The position numbers were made by a program, and so were the translations under genes. The notes below the pieces were generated by a model that saw only the letters and a program-made list of their open reading frames with translations, had not been told where the DNA came from and did not search any database. This document shows positions 35,065 to 45,869 of a stretch of DNA of 64,000 nucleotides, one piece after another. Every line of letters starts with the position of its first letter. Position 1 is the stretch's first letter. The stretch comes from Zymoseptoria tritici IPO323 (Eukaryota; Ascomycota; Dothideomycetes; Mycosphaerellales; Mycosphaerellaceae), in the NCBI RefSeq assembly GCF_000219625.1, contig NC_018217.1:3348001-3412000 (forward strand). The letters run 5' to 3'.

Positions 35065-35844
35065 ATGAAGCACGAGACCCTCACATCCACCAAGTCCAAC
35101 CCTCTTCTCGCAGCCATTGCCACCCAAACCACAACGTCCATTCTCACCAGCTGGCCCTTCTCGACCAACGCCTCTCGCTCACGTTTCCTCGCCGCCGATA
35201 TTCCGAGCTTGACGTGCTGCCTCTTTCCCTACGCCATCGAAGAAAGGATCCACATCGCCGCAAGCCTAGTATCTCTACTCCTCCTTCTGGACGACGAGCT
35301 GCCCGAACTGAGCGTCGACGAAGGGGAGGAGTTTCTGGAGTACTTGCGAAGTGCAGTCGGTGGCGGCTGGCAGGGAGAGGAAGATGAGGACCGGCCGGCG
35401 GTGAGCATGTTGAGTGGCGTATTGGATGAGTTGAGGGGCACCGATTACGAAGTTGGAGGGGAAGTGGTGGGTGCCATGTGGGAGTGGTTGAGGTATGGAT
35501 GTGTCTCTTCCGATTCGCTGAACGAGTCATGGTCCTGATCAGAATGTTACAGGTCACGCAACGTCAGTCGAAGATCGAGGAGAAGCGGTCCCGATGTCAT
35601 GAGAGACTTTTATCGAAGTGTTGAAGGGACGGAGTTGAGGTGGCATTTGATGAGGTTTGTGATGGATGTGAGTGCGGATGGGGATTTGGAGAGGTTGGGG
35701 TTGAGAAGTCCGAGGAGGAAAGTTGTGGAGGATGCCGACCGGGGACGGACGCGGAGGAGAAGGTGTGAGAAAGGAGTTGATCTGAAGACAGCACCGGTGG
35801 TGATCGAAAGGGAGATACCTTTGGAGGATCTTTCTCCGGTATAG
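35065..35844 (+). CDS. Terpene-synthase-like protein, C-terminally truncated
   Basis: Exons are 35065-35492 and 35553-35844 (60-nt intron), 239 aa. The N-terminal two thirds match the class I terpene cyclase layout: TCCLFPYAIEERIHIAASLV, then the Asp-rich motif region LLLLLDDELPELSVDEGEEF (metal-binding D-D/E type), VLDELRGTDYEVGGEVVGAM and DVMRDFYRSVEGTELRWHLM. After RFVMDVSADGDLERL the sequence becomes Arg-rich (RGRTRRRRCEKG) and stops. The second metal-binding motif (NSE, N-D-x-x-S-x-x-x-E) is absent here and is not found in any frame in the next 300 bp. Full enzymes are 320-400 aa. It is probably a non-catalytic remnant or a diverged paralogue. Family assignment is moderate. Confidence 0.5.
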
Positions 35845-36407
35845 ACGACAGGCAAGGCGCAACAATAAACGAATTTCCTACCATCTGGGGATCATCGTGG
35901 ACAGGAAGCAGACCAGACAGATGATGCAGATGCACGTCGCAGTCAGCATTCTTTCAAGTGCCAGCATATTCCAGTCTTCGAGGGTGCGTTGGGCTTCGAT
36001 CGATCAAGAGAACTTCAAACAGCTCTCACTCCAGGCAACGGAGAGCGGTACGATGTAAGTTCAGCATGTGACAGAGCAGAATAAAATCTTGACCTTCAGA
36101 TCCGTCCAGCGGTGAGAGAATCAGCGAGGTGAATGCACGAGCATGTCGCACATGCGCGTTCCAAGACAACTTCAGTTGAAAGAAGCAGGTGAACCATGCC
36201 AGCATGTGCTTGAGGAAGGACGTTCCGAACCAGCTTCAGCCGTGCTTGTTCTTCGACAAGACATTCAAACCACGCTGCTGATCACCTCCATCACTTCTCT
36301 GGCCCGCCCATTCGACCGACACAGCTTCTTTATCGATTTCTCGCGCATTCTTGAACCTCCTCGTCGAGCATCACTATCAAATTGAATCCCAGAGTGGCAA
36401 CAGCAGC
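35845..36407. other. Intergenic region
   Basis: No gene is recognised, and no terpene-cyclase C-terminal motifs were found in any frame. A repeated phrase (ACCATGCCAGCATGTGC, GAACCAGCTTCAGC) is too short to be meaningful. Confidence 0.4.
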
Positions 36408-37379
36408 ATGGCTCCCGGCCACACCTCCCACGCCAGACCCCAGCGCAGAGACTCCGGCTACTCGCAGCAAAACTCTCCAGATCATGACAAGACCCTCGCC
36501 AGCATCGCCGAGAACACCGCCCGCCGCGCCACCGCAGACCAAGTCGTCGAACCAGACCCCGACTCCGACGAAGACGCCCCCGGTGAGCTCGACGATGATC
36601 CCGAGTTGAGCTCCCATCCAGCTCCCAACATTTACACGCCAGCGGTGGCCGGGGGTCCATTGAGTCCCAAGGCCATCACGCCAGCAGCGCCGCCTGTTCG
36701 CGTGGTTCTGATTCCGCCTACGCCTATCTCGAGGATCTCCAACAATCATCCCGAGAAGCGATCATCCAGCGTACTTCCAACAACCACGTCGCCGCATTCG
36801 ATACCACAAGCCAAGTTGCCGCCTCCTCAGGGAAGAACACCGAAACCGCAGTCCACTCTCGCAACCAATCCCGTCTCGACATCATCAAAATCGACAGGCC
36901 CTCGACCAAACCCATCCTCTCCTCCATCAAAACCCACTGCTGTTCAACCCCCCTTCCCTCCCCAGCCCACCACTCATCCCATCCTCCCTTCCCTCCCACC
37001 TCCTTCCACTCCATGCCAACTCTTCACCCATCCCCCACCTCACCCCACAGTAATCAAAGTCTCCGACCAGCTCCTCCTCGCCTCGACTACGAATCCGTTT
37101 CCCGAAATCTCCCCGTTCCACCGCCTTCTCTCCCCGACCCACCAACTTTGCATCGAACTCGACCGGCAAGAGGGATATCGACGCGAACAGCATGCGAGGT
37201 GGAGGAGGAGGTTGGAGAAGAGGTGGGTGTGGAGGGAGAGGAGGGGATTGGCGTGGGAAAGGGGGTTGAGGCCGAGGGGTTGGGTGGGACCTGTTGAGAC
37301 TGGCAGTGGTGGTGTTGAGCCGGGAGCTTTTGGGCAGCAGGGTGAGGTTGGAGAGGATGCGAGGATGGGTGGAGTGTAG
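36408..37379 (+). CDS. Proline-rich disordered protein, uncharacterised
   Basis: An open frame of 323 aa from ATG 36408 (MAPGHTSHARPQRRDSGYSQ). Residues 1-80 are polar with acidic patches (PDPDSDEDAPGELDDDPE), and 80-225 are Pro/Ser/Thr-rich. The C-terminal part has a more ordered, charged segment (LCIELDRQEGYRREQHARW, then RRRLEKRWVWRERRGLAWER) that may form a helix. No known domain is seen. The minus strand is also open over much of the same interval (37740-37087), so coding sense rests on the better start context, the acidic/basic domain pattern and the plus-strand RDSGYSQ motif often seen in fungal regulators. Function unknown. Confidence 0.5.
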   Translation: MAPGHTSHARPQRRDSGYSQQNSPDHDKTLASIAENTARRATADQVVEPDPDSDEDAPGELDDDPELSSHPAPNIYTPAVAGGPLSPKAITPAAPPVRVVLIPPTPISRISNNHPEKRSSSVLPTTTSPHSIPQAKLPPPQGRTPKPQSTLATNPVSTSSKSTGPRPNPSSPPSKPTAVQPPFPPQPTTHPILPSLPPPSTPCQLFTHPPPHPTVIKVSDQLLLASTTNPFPEISPFHRLLSPTHQLCIELDRQEGYRREQHARWRRRLEKRWVWRERRGLAWERGLRPRGWVGPVETGSGGVEPGAFGQQGEVGEDARMGGV

Positions 37380-37736
37380 GCTGGCTTTTTGGGTGGTGCT
37401 TCTTCGATCTTGAGGGAAGGTTTGTGGCGTTGTGGGAGTTCCATCGGTGGGCTGGGACCATTGTCAGATTGGAGTAGACTGGAAGATCTAGGCACGGGCC
37501 CAGGTCTGAGGAAGCTCGGCGGTGGCGGTGGGCGATTTGGGCAGGAAGAGGAAAGCACTCATCAATTTCTCGAGGTATTTTGGGATGGACTTCTGAGTGA
37601 GAGCAAGATTTCATTTTCCATTCATCTCTGTGGCATTGCTTTTGGCAGCCAACCCCTCCCGATCGAGCGAGGTTGTACATAACCTCCCTCTCTCTCCTTC
37701 CCACCCACGACACCATATTCACAATCTGTTCGAGAT
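37380..37736. other. Convergent 3' intergenic region
   Basis: Lies between the ends of the proline-rich gene and the triosephosphate isomerase gene. Nothing else is seen. Confidence 0.4.
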
Positions 37737-38541
37737 TCACGCCTGCTTAGCATTGATAATCTCCACAAACGCCGGCTTCAAACTCGCGCCTCCCACAAGG
37801 AACCCATCAATATTGCTCTGCTTCGCCAAACTGCTCGCGTTCTTCTCGTTGACACTCCCTCCATAGATGATCCTCGTCTTCTCCGCCGCCTCCTTGCCCA
37901 GCTCCTTCTCAATCCACTCCCGAATCCACTTGTGCACCTCCTCCGCCTGCTCTTCACTCGCGACTTTACCCGTTCCAATCGCCCATACCGGCTCGTAGGC
38001 CACGACGATGTTCTTCCAATCCTGCGTCACCTTTGACACGGCCGCGAGTTGAGAGAGGACGACTTCCTTCGTCTTGTTGGCTTCCCTCTGTTCCAACGTC
38101 TCACCACAGCAAAGAATCACACCGAGTCCTCCGTCGAGGGCAGTCTTCGTCTTGCTCGCGATGAAGTCGTCACTCTCCTTGATGATGGTCCTCCGCTCCG
38201 AGTGTCCCAAGATCGCCCACGTGATGTTGGAGTCCTTCAACTGCGAGACTGAAATCTCACCGGTGAAAGCGCCGTTGGGCTTGTCAAAGACGTTTTGAGC
38301 GGCGACTTCGATGCCGGAGCGAAGGTGCTCGCGGGCGAGGAGGAGGTAGAGGGCGGGTGGGGAGACGACGACTTCGGTGTTGGGGTCGAGTTTGGCGTCG
38401 TTGAGGTGGTGGATGATGTCTTTGATGCCGGAGATGGTGCCGTTCCTGTCGGAGGGTTAGTTGGGTGTGGTGAGTGGTGAGGAGGGGGTTGTGGTGGACA
38501 AACATCTTGAAGTTACCGCCGACGAAGAATTGACGAGCCAT
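37737..38541 (-). CDS. tpiA: Triosephosphate isomerase
   Basis: Exons (minus) are 38541-38504 and 38445-37737 (58-nt intron after AT of the Met codon), 248 aa, the full family length. It interconverts dihydroxyacetone phosphate and glyceraldehyde 3-phosphate in cytosolic glycolysis. The start MARQFFVGGNFKM joins NGTISGIKDIIHHLNDAKLD, giving the substrate-binding Asn/Lys pair (GGNFKMNG). Catalytic His is in WAILGHSERR and catalytic Glu in VAYEPVWAIGTGK. The phosphate-gripping loop and C-terminal IIYGGSVNEKNA and FLVGGASLKPAFVEI are intact. The early intron position after the 13th codon is common in ascomycetes. This is a housekeeping gene; its GC-rich codon choice fits high expression. Confidence 0.97.
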
Positions 38542-39814
38542 GGTTGCGGTGGGTGGTGGGTGCTTGGGTTTGGTGAGTGAGATTGAGGTCGCGAGCGAGT
38601 ATCTTGGTTCAAGGTGATGTCGTTGTTGTGGAAGAGAAAATACCTGAGGACTGGGTGAAGCGAGAGAGCAAACAGCAGCATTGGAGGGGCAGGAACGTGG
38701 GGCGGTTCGTCACCCCGCGGTATAACCTCGGAGATCTTCGGGCAGAGTATGGAAGCTCCCTGTTTCTTCCGAGCGGACACGGAGAGGTACAGCTTCGCAA
38801 CGAGGACTGCTCATTCGTGAGGAGCCGACAACTTCGCAAGACATAAACATAGACATGCGATGGAAATGGAGGCCCTTCTACTCGAGTAGCTACATATCAA
38901 TTCTCCTCCATAGCCGACTCTCTCCTCTCTCTTGCACTGCTGATCTCATCAACTCAATCCGTCGACCTCTTGTCCACTCACTTGACGCTCTCACGACCGG
39001 GTTCCACCACGGCCAAAAAGCCCAGATAACCGCGCATCTCCCGTCTGAAGCGCGTGGCAGGCGGGCGGTATCCTCTGGTCAGCCGAGACTGGTGTGAGGT
39101 TTCAGTCGGTGATAGCGTCTGTCGAGTTCATGTCGAGGGCAAGGCATTCGCGGGATCGAAGGGTGTCAAGGAAATCGATGCGGTCATCCCATCGGGAGGC
39201 AGATATGCGGACTCGGCATCTCCATCACGGTGACTGGAACATTCTCGTGTGATGATGTAGTCATGGGGCATGAATTCGGAATACGCCGATGTGGGTGTAG
39301 GCGGAGGCGATGTGGACGATTTGCCGAATGTTGATGGGACGGCGCAGGCGTAGCGGATGTGTGCAGTGCCGGAACGGATAGGACGGATGGACGGGCAATT
39401 GTACGGACAGGCGGTCTGCATGGGCCAGGAGTATATGTGCTCGTGATAGTTGATGATTGTCATCGCAGTCGAGCGACTCGGCGTTGCCCACTGCTGACAT
39501 GCTGACGATATGCATCGTAGCAGCCAAGACGGGAGGCGGAGACCGAAGACGGGCCTGTGCTCTCTCTCGGATCTGTGAGAGGGCGTGCCAATCGGAGCCT
39601 GCAGCTGTCGTGAAAAGCTATGCTTCGTATCGAGTGGTCGGACCTGGGATGTGTTGGTGCAGGTGGGGGTGCTTGGGGTGGGGTAGGAAGGGATATGTCG
39701 TGCGGGATCGATGAGTTATTCAAGACATTTGAACGTTGCCAGCAGCAGCTGAGAAAGTCGTCAGCACAATGCTTTCTCAAACAGACTCACATAAGACATC
39801 CGCCTCCCCACAAA
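38542..39814. other. Intergenic region
   Basis: Holds the triosephosphate isomerase promoter (right of 38541) and the 3' side of importin beta. A likely UTR intron of the importin transcript is visible on the minus strand (about 39792-39747, GTGAGT...GCTGAC...TTTCTCAG). A 111-aa minus ORF (39463-39128) has no domain and is not called. Confidence 0.45.
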
Positions 39815-42661
39815 TCACCACCGACGGCGTTGATTTTGGGGCAGCATCAGTCCGTTAGCGAGGAGAAATTCCACAGCAGTCTTACCTGATTGACGCTTGA
39901 TCTGCTCACGAGCCCAGCGGGCCGTGTCTTGAGTGCGTTGGGAGAAGTCCTTGTTGGCACGAGTCTCGCGAGCCATTGACGTGAGCCATTCCTCGCGGAA
40001 GTGTTGGCTGAACTCTCCATTGGGGAAGGCCTCGGAGATATCACCAACAACACCCATGCTTGATCGGAGAAGTGCTTCGGTGCGGTTCGGGTCGGCGTAG
40101 ACGCTTTGGAGGAGTTGAAAGATGGACTCCACATATGGTTGGAGGAGTTGCTGTTTGCCGGAGGCGCGCAACGCCATGACGATACCACTCCAGGCATCCA
40201 TGATACCCTCCCGCAAAGAGACAATATAGTCGAGCATTTCAAAGTTGGCAGCATTCTCCTGCGAGCTGATGCCGGCGGCCTGTTGCAAGACCTGCGCCAC
40301 GACAGAAAGGTACGTCTCGAATTGTCCACCAATCGCCTGAGCAATGTCTCCGAACGACTGCAAGATCGCGGGCTTGAACTGGTTACCAAGAGCGGTACTC
40401 CTCAAGTTGTTGAGAAGGCAGTTCATGAAAGCATCGCAGAACGGCTGCACCTTCTCGTCGAGCGCACGAGTGATATCAGTGACCAGTCCAATCGCGATAG
40501 AGCAGAGTTGAGGCTCTTCTTGATTCTTCAAGGCGTTGGTCAGGAATGGCTCGAATGATTGCATGTACTTCTCAAAGTCGCCCTCGAGTGCATTGGCCAG
40601 AGATCCAATTGTGGCAAAGATGGTGTCTGGGACTGACGACTTGGGTGGCAGAGCTTGGAGAAGGCCAAGCATGAGAGTCATGATACGATCCGCTTGAGGC
40701 GCGACCTCGTGCTCCAAACGCTGTACCACGGCCATGATGACGGATGCGAGGGAAGTCTGCATCTCATCCAGCGTGAGGCGGTCCTCGACGGAGACGACTT
40801 GAGTCAACAATGGAATGGTCTTCTCGAGACGCTCGATGATGACATCGCTCAAGCTGGCGACCATCTGGACAGAGTCATTTGCGGCATTGGTGACAAAGGC
40901 GTTGAGGACTTCGTACGCAGCCGTGCGGAGGGTGTTCTCGTTGGTGCTCTCGGTCAGCTGGAGGAGATGCTGCACGCTAGCTTGGAAGTGCTGCGACAAG
41001 GCATTGGTCTGGCAGCCGGGCTCACCAGCGAATCGATCCGCAAGGTTCATCAACGCCCAGCAGCAAGAGCTGGCCATCTTTGGGTGTGATGCCAATCCTT
41101 GGAAGAGAGCGGTAATGAGTGGTTGAAGATGCTCGGCCGGGTCGATGGAGTCGGAGACAGCTTCACAAATGCGTCCCAAAGCGAAAGCGGCAGAGTCGCG
41201 GACGGAGACGTGCTGATCGGCCATCATGTTGATGAGAACGGGCAGAGCCTGCTTGACGAGTGGGTCCAACACCTTCTCATCCGGACCCTCCATCATCGCG
41301 CCGAAAGCAGACACGGCCGCATCACGGTAGTGCCAGTCTTCGCTCCTCAAGTTCTTCTCGACAAAGCTCAGCACAGGTGGGACAATTTGGCTGCCGACGG
41401 CTTGCGACCAGAGTTGCACACACTGGTACGCAGCACGCGAGACGTTGTACTCTTCATCCGCCGCATCCTCATCCTGCTTGGCAAGAAGCTCGAGCAACAC
41501 CGGCACGACCTCTTGAGTTGCAACGCGGGCAAAGTTGAAGTACGGCCGCAGCTCGGTGCTGCCCTCTGACTGTGCTTGTGCGTTATCATCCTCGATGCTG
41601 ATCTCCTCTTCACAGACTGTGCACCAGAACTCGACCGCGAGCTTGGCAACATCTTCCTCATCATTCTTCATGCCTTGGATCGTCAGGCCGAAGAGTGCCT
41701 TCTCCATGTAGAATCGCATCTTCTCGTAGTACAGTCCCATGATACGGTTCAAGCACCCGTATGCGCCTTGTTGAATGCGGTTGTCATCTGCCTGGGTGGC
41801 CTCGCAAATCACCTGCATGATGTAGTTGCGCTCGCCTTCGTTCTCGAAATTGGTGCGCACAAACTCGAGCGAATCGCCGAGCGCGGTAATGGCAGCATTT
41901 CGAATCTCATTGTTGGGCTCCTCTTTCCGTGCACCCTGAACGACGGCCGTGAGGATGGCATTGCTGTGCTGAGCGAGACTGTCGCGGAGGTCCTGATCGT
42001 CCGTCTCACACACAAATCCGATCGTGGTGAGAGAGGCCTGTTTTTGGTGGTCATTTCCCTTGCCCACATTCTCCACCAGTGTTGGCATGAGTTCCGGCCA
42101 TAATTCTCTTGGCAGCTCTATCGCAGCGATGGAGGCGATGAATTGTGCCGCGGATTGCGCCGCTCGCATGTCGTTGGTGTTGAGTGTCTGCAGTGCGAAT
42201 GTCTTGACCTGTTGCTTGATTTGTGGGTCCAACTGTTCCAGCCATCGCTGCTGTGCGTCGCGGAGACGGGCGAAATCGCGGGCGGCAAAGGCGTTCTTGA
42301 GCATGAGGCCCGCGGCCATGCGCACGGAGGAGTCGGCCTGTTCATTGGCGAGTTCGCGAGAGAGGGTGACGAGGTAGCCGGGCTGTGAGGAGGAAGCGGT
42401 CAGTTTGGGAGGAGGTGGAAAGGAGGGAGGAGGGAGGAGGAGGAGGAGGGAGGAGGAGGAGGAGGAGGAGGGGGAGGAGGAGAAGGATACGCACAAAGTC
42501 TTGATCCGCCGCCTGGTTGAGCTGCTGCTCGGCGGCTGCACGGACGTTGGCATCTGAGGAAGTGAGTCAGTCGATGTCACGAGTGGGTGTTTGGAGAGAG
42601 ATGTGATGCGGGAGAACATACCGGGCGAGATGGTGCCGGTGAGGACGGCGTTGACATCCAT
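39815..42661 (-). CDS. kap95: Importin subunit beta-1 (karyopherin Kap95)
   Basis: Exons (minus) are 42661-42622, 42553-42495 and 42382 onward; if read to the first stop (39815) the protein is 888 aa. Splicing restores MDVNAVLTGTISPDANVRAA and AEQQLNQAADQDF joined to PGYLVTLSRELANEQ, the canonical N-terminus, in place of the low-complexity peptide read without splicing. HEAT repeats fill the rest: VRMAAGLMLKNAFAARD (Ran-binding N-terminal region), acidic loop ISIEDDNAQAQSEGS, RDAAVSAFGAMMEGPDE, SVRDSAAFALGRICE and the C-terminal TARWAREQIKRQSG. It carries importin-alpha/NLS cargo through nuclear pores and releases it on Ran-GTP binding. A GTAAGA donor at 39885 with a downstream CTAAC suggests the last codons are spliced to a short final exon, so residues after KRQSG are uncertain. 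Confidence 0.93.
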   Translation of the reverse strand: MDVNAVLTGTISPGMFSRITSLSKHPLVTSTDSLPQMPTSVQPPSSSSTRRRIKTLCVSFSSSPSSSSSSSLLLLLPPPSFPPPPKLTASSSQPGYLVTLSRELANEQADSSVRMAAGLMLKNAFAARDFARLRDAQQRWLEQLDPQIKQQVKTFALQTLNTNDMRAAQSAAQFIASIAAIELPRELWPELMPTLVENVGKGNDHQKQASLTTIGFVCETDDQDLRDSLAQHSNAILTAVVQGARKEEPNNEIRNAAITALGDSLEFVRTNFENEGERNYIMQVICEATQADDNRIQQGAYGCLNRIMGLYYEKMRFYMEKALFGLTIQGMKNDEEDVAKLAVEFWCTVCEEEISIEDDNAQAQSEGSTELRPYFNFARVATQEVVPVLLELLAKQDEDAADEEYNVSRAAYQCVQLWSQAVGSQIVPPVLSFVEKNLRSEDWHYRDAAVSAFGAMMEGPDEKVLDPLVKQALPVLINMMADQHVSVRDSAAFALGRICEAVSDSIDPAEHLQPLITALFQGLASHPKMASSCCWALMNLADRFAGEPGCQTNALSQHFQASVQHLLQLTESTNENTLRTAAYEVLNAFVTNAANDSVQMVASLSDVIIERLEKTIPLLTQVVSVEDRLTLDEMQTSLASVIMAVVQRLEHEVAPQADRIMTLMLGLLQALPPKSSVPDTIFATIGSLANALEGDFEKYMQSFEPFLTNALKNQEEPQLCSIAIGLVTDITRALDEKVQPFCDAFMNCLLNNLRSTALGNQFKPAILQSFGDIAQAIGGQFETYLSVVAQVLQQAAGISSQENAANFEMLDYIVSLREGIMDAWSGIVMALRASGKQQLLQPYVESIFQLLQSVYADPNRTEALLRSSMGVVGDISEAFPNGEFSQHFREEWLTSMARETRANKDFSQRTQDTARWAREQIKRQSGKTAVEFLLANGLMLPQNQRRRW
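42383..42494 (-). repeat. (CTC)n-rich importin intron 2
   Basis: The 112-nt intron is almost pure CTCCTCCTCC/CTCCCTCC on the coding strand (GGAGGAGGA on plus, 42415-42483) and encodes a Ser/Leu/Pro run if read through. It is roughly twice as long as the other introns here, consistent with microsatellite expansion in an intron. Confidence 0.85.
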
Positions 42662-43410
42662 GATGGCGCTGACGTCGAGGGCGGGTGGTCACTCACGGCG
42701 AGCTTCGTTGCTCTGGCGGGTGGTGGTGAGGTATTGTCGGAGGAGGGGTGATGGTGGTGGTAGGTGAAGTGACTGAAGTGGTGGTGGAGGGAAATCTTTG
42801 GCAAGGACGCGGGCTGTTTGGCAGGCTGATCCTTCCTTTCTTCTGCTTTCCTTTCCCCGTGTGGTGTTGGTGACGCAGGGTCTCACTTCAAAGACTTGCG
42901 CGTGAATTGGACTCGCACTGAGAGGAGTCTTTGTGCGTCTGGGTCGTGGTGTCGCTGTGGTGGTGTCGATGAGGAAACGGTCCAGGCACGTGAGATGTCG
43001 AGTGAAGTGCAACGAATTGAAGCGTATTGATTGGGAGAGAGAGAGACGTCAGCTCATCTTTTTGTGCCTTGTTTAAGTACACATTGAGCGACTGGAATAT
43101 GCGTCCTCCTTCTACGAGGATGACTTCACGTGAACAAAGAGTTTTCGATGTTCTAGAGCCTATGAAGTGCCTTCAATGTGAGATCTGTATCTTGCCCAAC
43201 TCGTACTCACTGTGACAGCATTATCGACAGACCAAAAGTAAACAAAGCATAAAATGCTACCTTATAATTAGCCAGGGGCAGGCCGCATAAGAGAGCTGCT
43301 GCCTGAGGCATCAATTTGAAGCCTAAGGCAGGAGCATCGATCCACGTCGTCTCAGTAGGACTTGCTCCACAGCAGGCACTGGGCGCATCTTGGTAGAGCT
43401 GAAGAAAATC
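42662..43410. other. Importin promoter and unassigned sequence
   Basis: The first 350 bp is the importin upstream region. The remainder to the kinase fragment has no supported gene. A 98-aa minus ORF (43503-43207) overlaps the kinase fragment and is a shadow. Confidence 0.4.
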
Positions 43411-44087
43411 CGTCATCATCGTCAAACCGTACGGACTGACTCTTCGAGCAGACATCAAGCCCGACAACGTCTTTTTTGAATACCTCCGAGGTTCAAGGCA
43501 CAAAAGAAGTAGCCAACGCGGCCTTGGGTGACTTCGACATCGCGTTCAAACTGGAGGATGGGCAAGTCCTCTCCGCGCCAGGTCCGGTGGGCAATCCTAT
43601 GTGGCGGAGCCCAGAGGCGCAAGTCGGCTGTGGCCTCACGATGGCCAGCGACATTTTCTCGTTCGGACTTGTGGTAAGTGAGATCTGCCGGCTTCCGACG
43701 CGAGACGTTGTAGCTAAAGAGCACCAACAGTGTCTGTACGCCATGGGAGCCGGTGACATGCTCATCATCGACCCGAAAGTGCTGGAATTCCTCGGCATGA
43801 GCCCAGAAGAGGAAGTGCTGTCGCGCCACGTCGAGTACTTTGGTCCCGCGAGCGATGTGCTCTACAAGCGAATCGGAAACGAAGCCGGGCGGGCCTTTCT
43901 GAAGAAAACGATCAATGCGTCGACCGTGCCGTATGAGACCGATCCCGAACGCAGACTCACACACTGGGAAGAAGATCTAGGTCCTGTGGCGCTGGATATC
44001 ATAGGCAGGATGACTTCGATGGATCCGCCCGCCCGGCCGACGATTACGGAGATCTTGGAGCATGCTTGGTGGCGGGAGGAAAATTGA
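43411..44087 (+). pseudogene. Protein-kinase C-terminal-lobe fragment, truncated and frameshifted
   Basis: In one frame 43429-43470 reads GLTLRADIKPDNVF, a kinase catalytic loop (RAD for HRD). In the next frame 43476-44087 continues LNTSEVQGTKEVANAALGDF (GDF near the DFG position), then GNPMWRSPEAQVGCG (APE-like), ASDIFSFGLVVSEI and ARPTITEILEHAWWRE. The two frames meet at a run of six T (43472-43477); one T fewer would join them. Upstream, the frame stops within 30 bp and no N-lobe (glycine loop, VAIK, Glu helix) is found. It is therefore a 5'-truncated kinase relic with a homopolymer frameshift, unless the extra T is an assembly error. Confidence 0.65.
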
Positions 44088-44166
44088 AGTAGCTGCCGCT
44101 GACGACCCGGACGAGGAAGATAATCTCCTTGAAGTGATAACATGACGGGCATCGACTTGAGTGGTA

Positions 44167-45575
44167 ATGCGCTGTCGACGTACTTGCGCGGGAATTCAGA
44201 GCCTTGGGTACGTTCATCCTCAATCCATGTCATATTCTGTTTGCCACCCCTCCCCATCCTCTTTCAATCCTCCTCGTCCTCGAAGAACACGTAACACACG
44301 TCTATGGATTCTCCAGGAGGCGAGTCTGGCAAAGCAGCTTACGGTCGTAAGGGCTCGCGCGCTGATACCATGGGACCTCCTCTCTACCGCCATCCGCTGG
44401 CTCGACCATCGCAGCGGAGACTTCCATGTCGAACCGACGCTCAAGAACAGGACCGTCCCTGCAAACAACTTCACTGTCATCGTCGTTGACGGCGCCGAAT
44501 TTCCAATGGGACTTCACAGCATGCTGATAGAATGTGACATACTGGAGGCCAGCAATCCATGGGACCGCTTGTACGCACTTCTGGGGCTGATCACACGCGG
44601 ACCAGCTCTGGGTCCCCGACCTGTGATCATTGCGGTCTACACCAAGCCCCTCAAAGACGTCTATGCTCATGCAACACGTCTCGCAATTCAGGAGTCTCGC
44701 GATTTATACCTTCTTGGTTATATGGCGCCAGATCTTACGGAGGCAGACGATGCTATCTCCGACGATTCTGATTGGCCGTCCTGGGTTCCCAGATATCATC
44801 AAAACATGGAGCAGGATGTTTGGGTAACGAATAGCAGCGAAAGTGCTTGTTCGTCTGAACTCGTCGAGGCCAAGTTGATGAGAGATACGGGGGAACCCGA
44901 CAACGACGTCCTGACCCTACACGGCGTCACCTTCGACGTCATTGATTCCATCGCATTCCCTCTGGGACCTATGGTCTCAGATCAGAATGGCCTCCCGCGA
45001 TTTCCATGGAGCCTTCTTGTGTGGAAGATTGCCCTCAATGCAAGCGAGCGGAGCATCTGGTCGATAGCAGAGGCTCTCGTGGGAGGATATCATGGAGTCA
45101 ACAGAACTGCCGTTGATCAAGCCGACCTCAATGCAGACTTCGCTGCCTCTATGCGCCGCGTGCATGGTCTCTCTATTCCAACCAACAGTGTTCTCGAAGG
45201 ACTTCTAAACGCAACGAGCACAACATACGGCGATGCCGACCGCTACCAAGGAGAAATCATTCAGATTGCACGAAATTCGCTCGCCAGGATGCGAAATGGC
45301 AAGTACTGCATAGTACAGAGAGCGGTTGCTGCTGGCGACGCTGTCTGCGTTCTGTTTGGCGGTCAAGTCCCGTTTGTGATGAGGCAAGGATCTGAATCCA
45401 TTTGGAGGTTACGTGGAGTCGCTTATGTTCCTGGTATCATGCAGGTAAGTCGGTTATGATTGCGGCGCTGCATCTTCAGACCTGAAGCTAAAGTTCAGAC
45501 AAGGGCGAGTATATAGACGAGCTCGATGGTCAAGGACGTCTTCAGGCAGAGACTAGCACGTTTGACATTAGATAG
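44167..45575 (+). CDS. HET-type (heterokaryon incompatibility) protein, 5' end unresolved
   Basis: Exon 44167-45444, intron 45445-45503 (gtaagt; acceptor CAAG), exon 45504-45575; about 449 aa from the first in-frame ATG. It contains the second half of a HET domain and the usual downstream region: RLWILQEASLAKQLTVV, NPWDRLYALLGLI, SDWPSWVPRYHQNM and GDAVCVLFGGQVPFVMRQG, with WRLRGVAYVPGIMQ spliced to GEYIDELDG. The N-terminal HET motif (ALSYxWG type) is missing. The interval upstream is taken by the kinase fragment, and the first 45 residues here are low quality. It is likely a truncated gene or one with an undetected first exon. HET proteins can trigger cell death on non-self contact; whether this one can is doubtful. 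Confidence 0.6.
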
Positions 45576-45869
45576 TGGATGTGCGTTGTTGCGTGGCTTG
45601 GCCAGAAGCTGACGCACGATTAACGGCCCTTTGGAATTCATGTTGGCCAGGCAGTCTTGCATCTTTGCTCGCAATCGAGGAGCGAGCCTATGCTGAGACA
45701 GAGTATGGAAGACATGGTTGCATTCTCTCCAAACGAGGCTGCGCGCTTGGAGTCATGGCCACCGACGCACGACACTGACGGAGAAGCAATTTGTCGTCAT
45801 CAGAAAGGTGCTATCTTTGCATCAATGACCACTGCAATGCTTGTCTCGATACATCTCCTAGCTTCCCTG

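Noticed and set aside
37087..37740. 217-aa minus ORF opposite the proline-rich gene
   Set aside because: Low-complexity His/Pro/Ser shadow of GC-rich plus-strand codons; overlaps the isomerase end.
41576..42103. 175-aa plus ORF within importin beta
   Set aside because: Antisense shadow of a confident coding exon.
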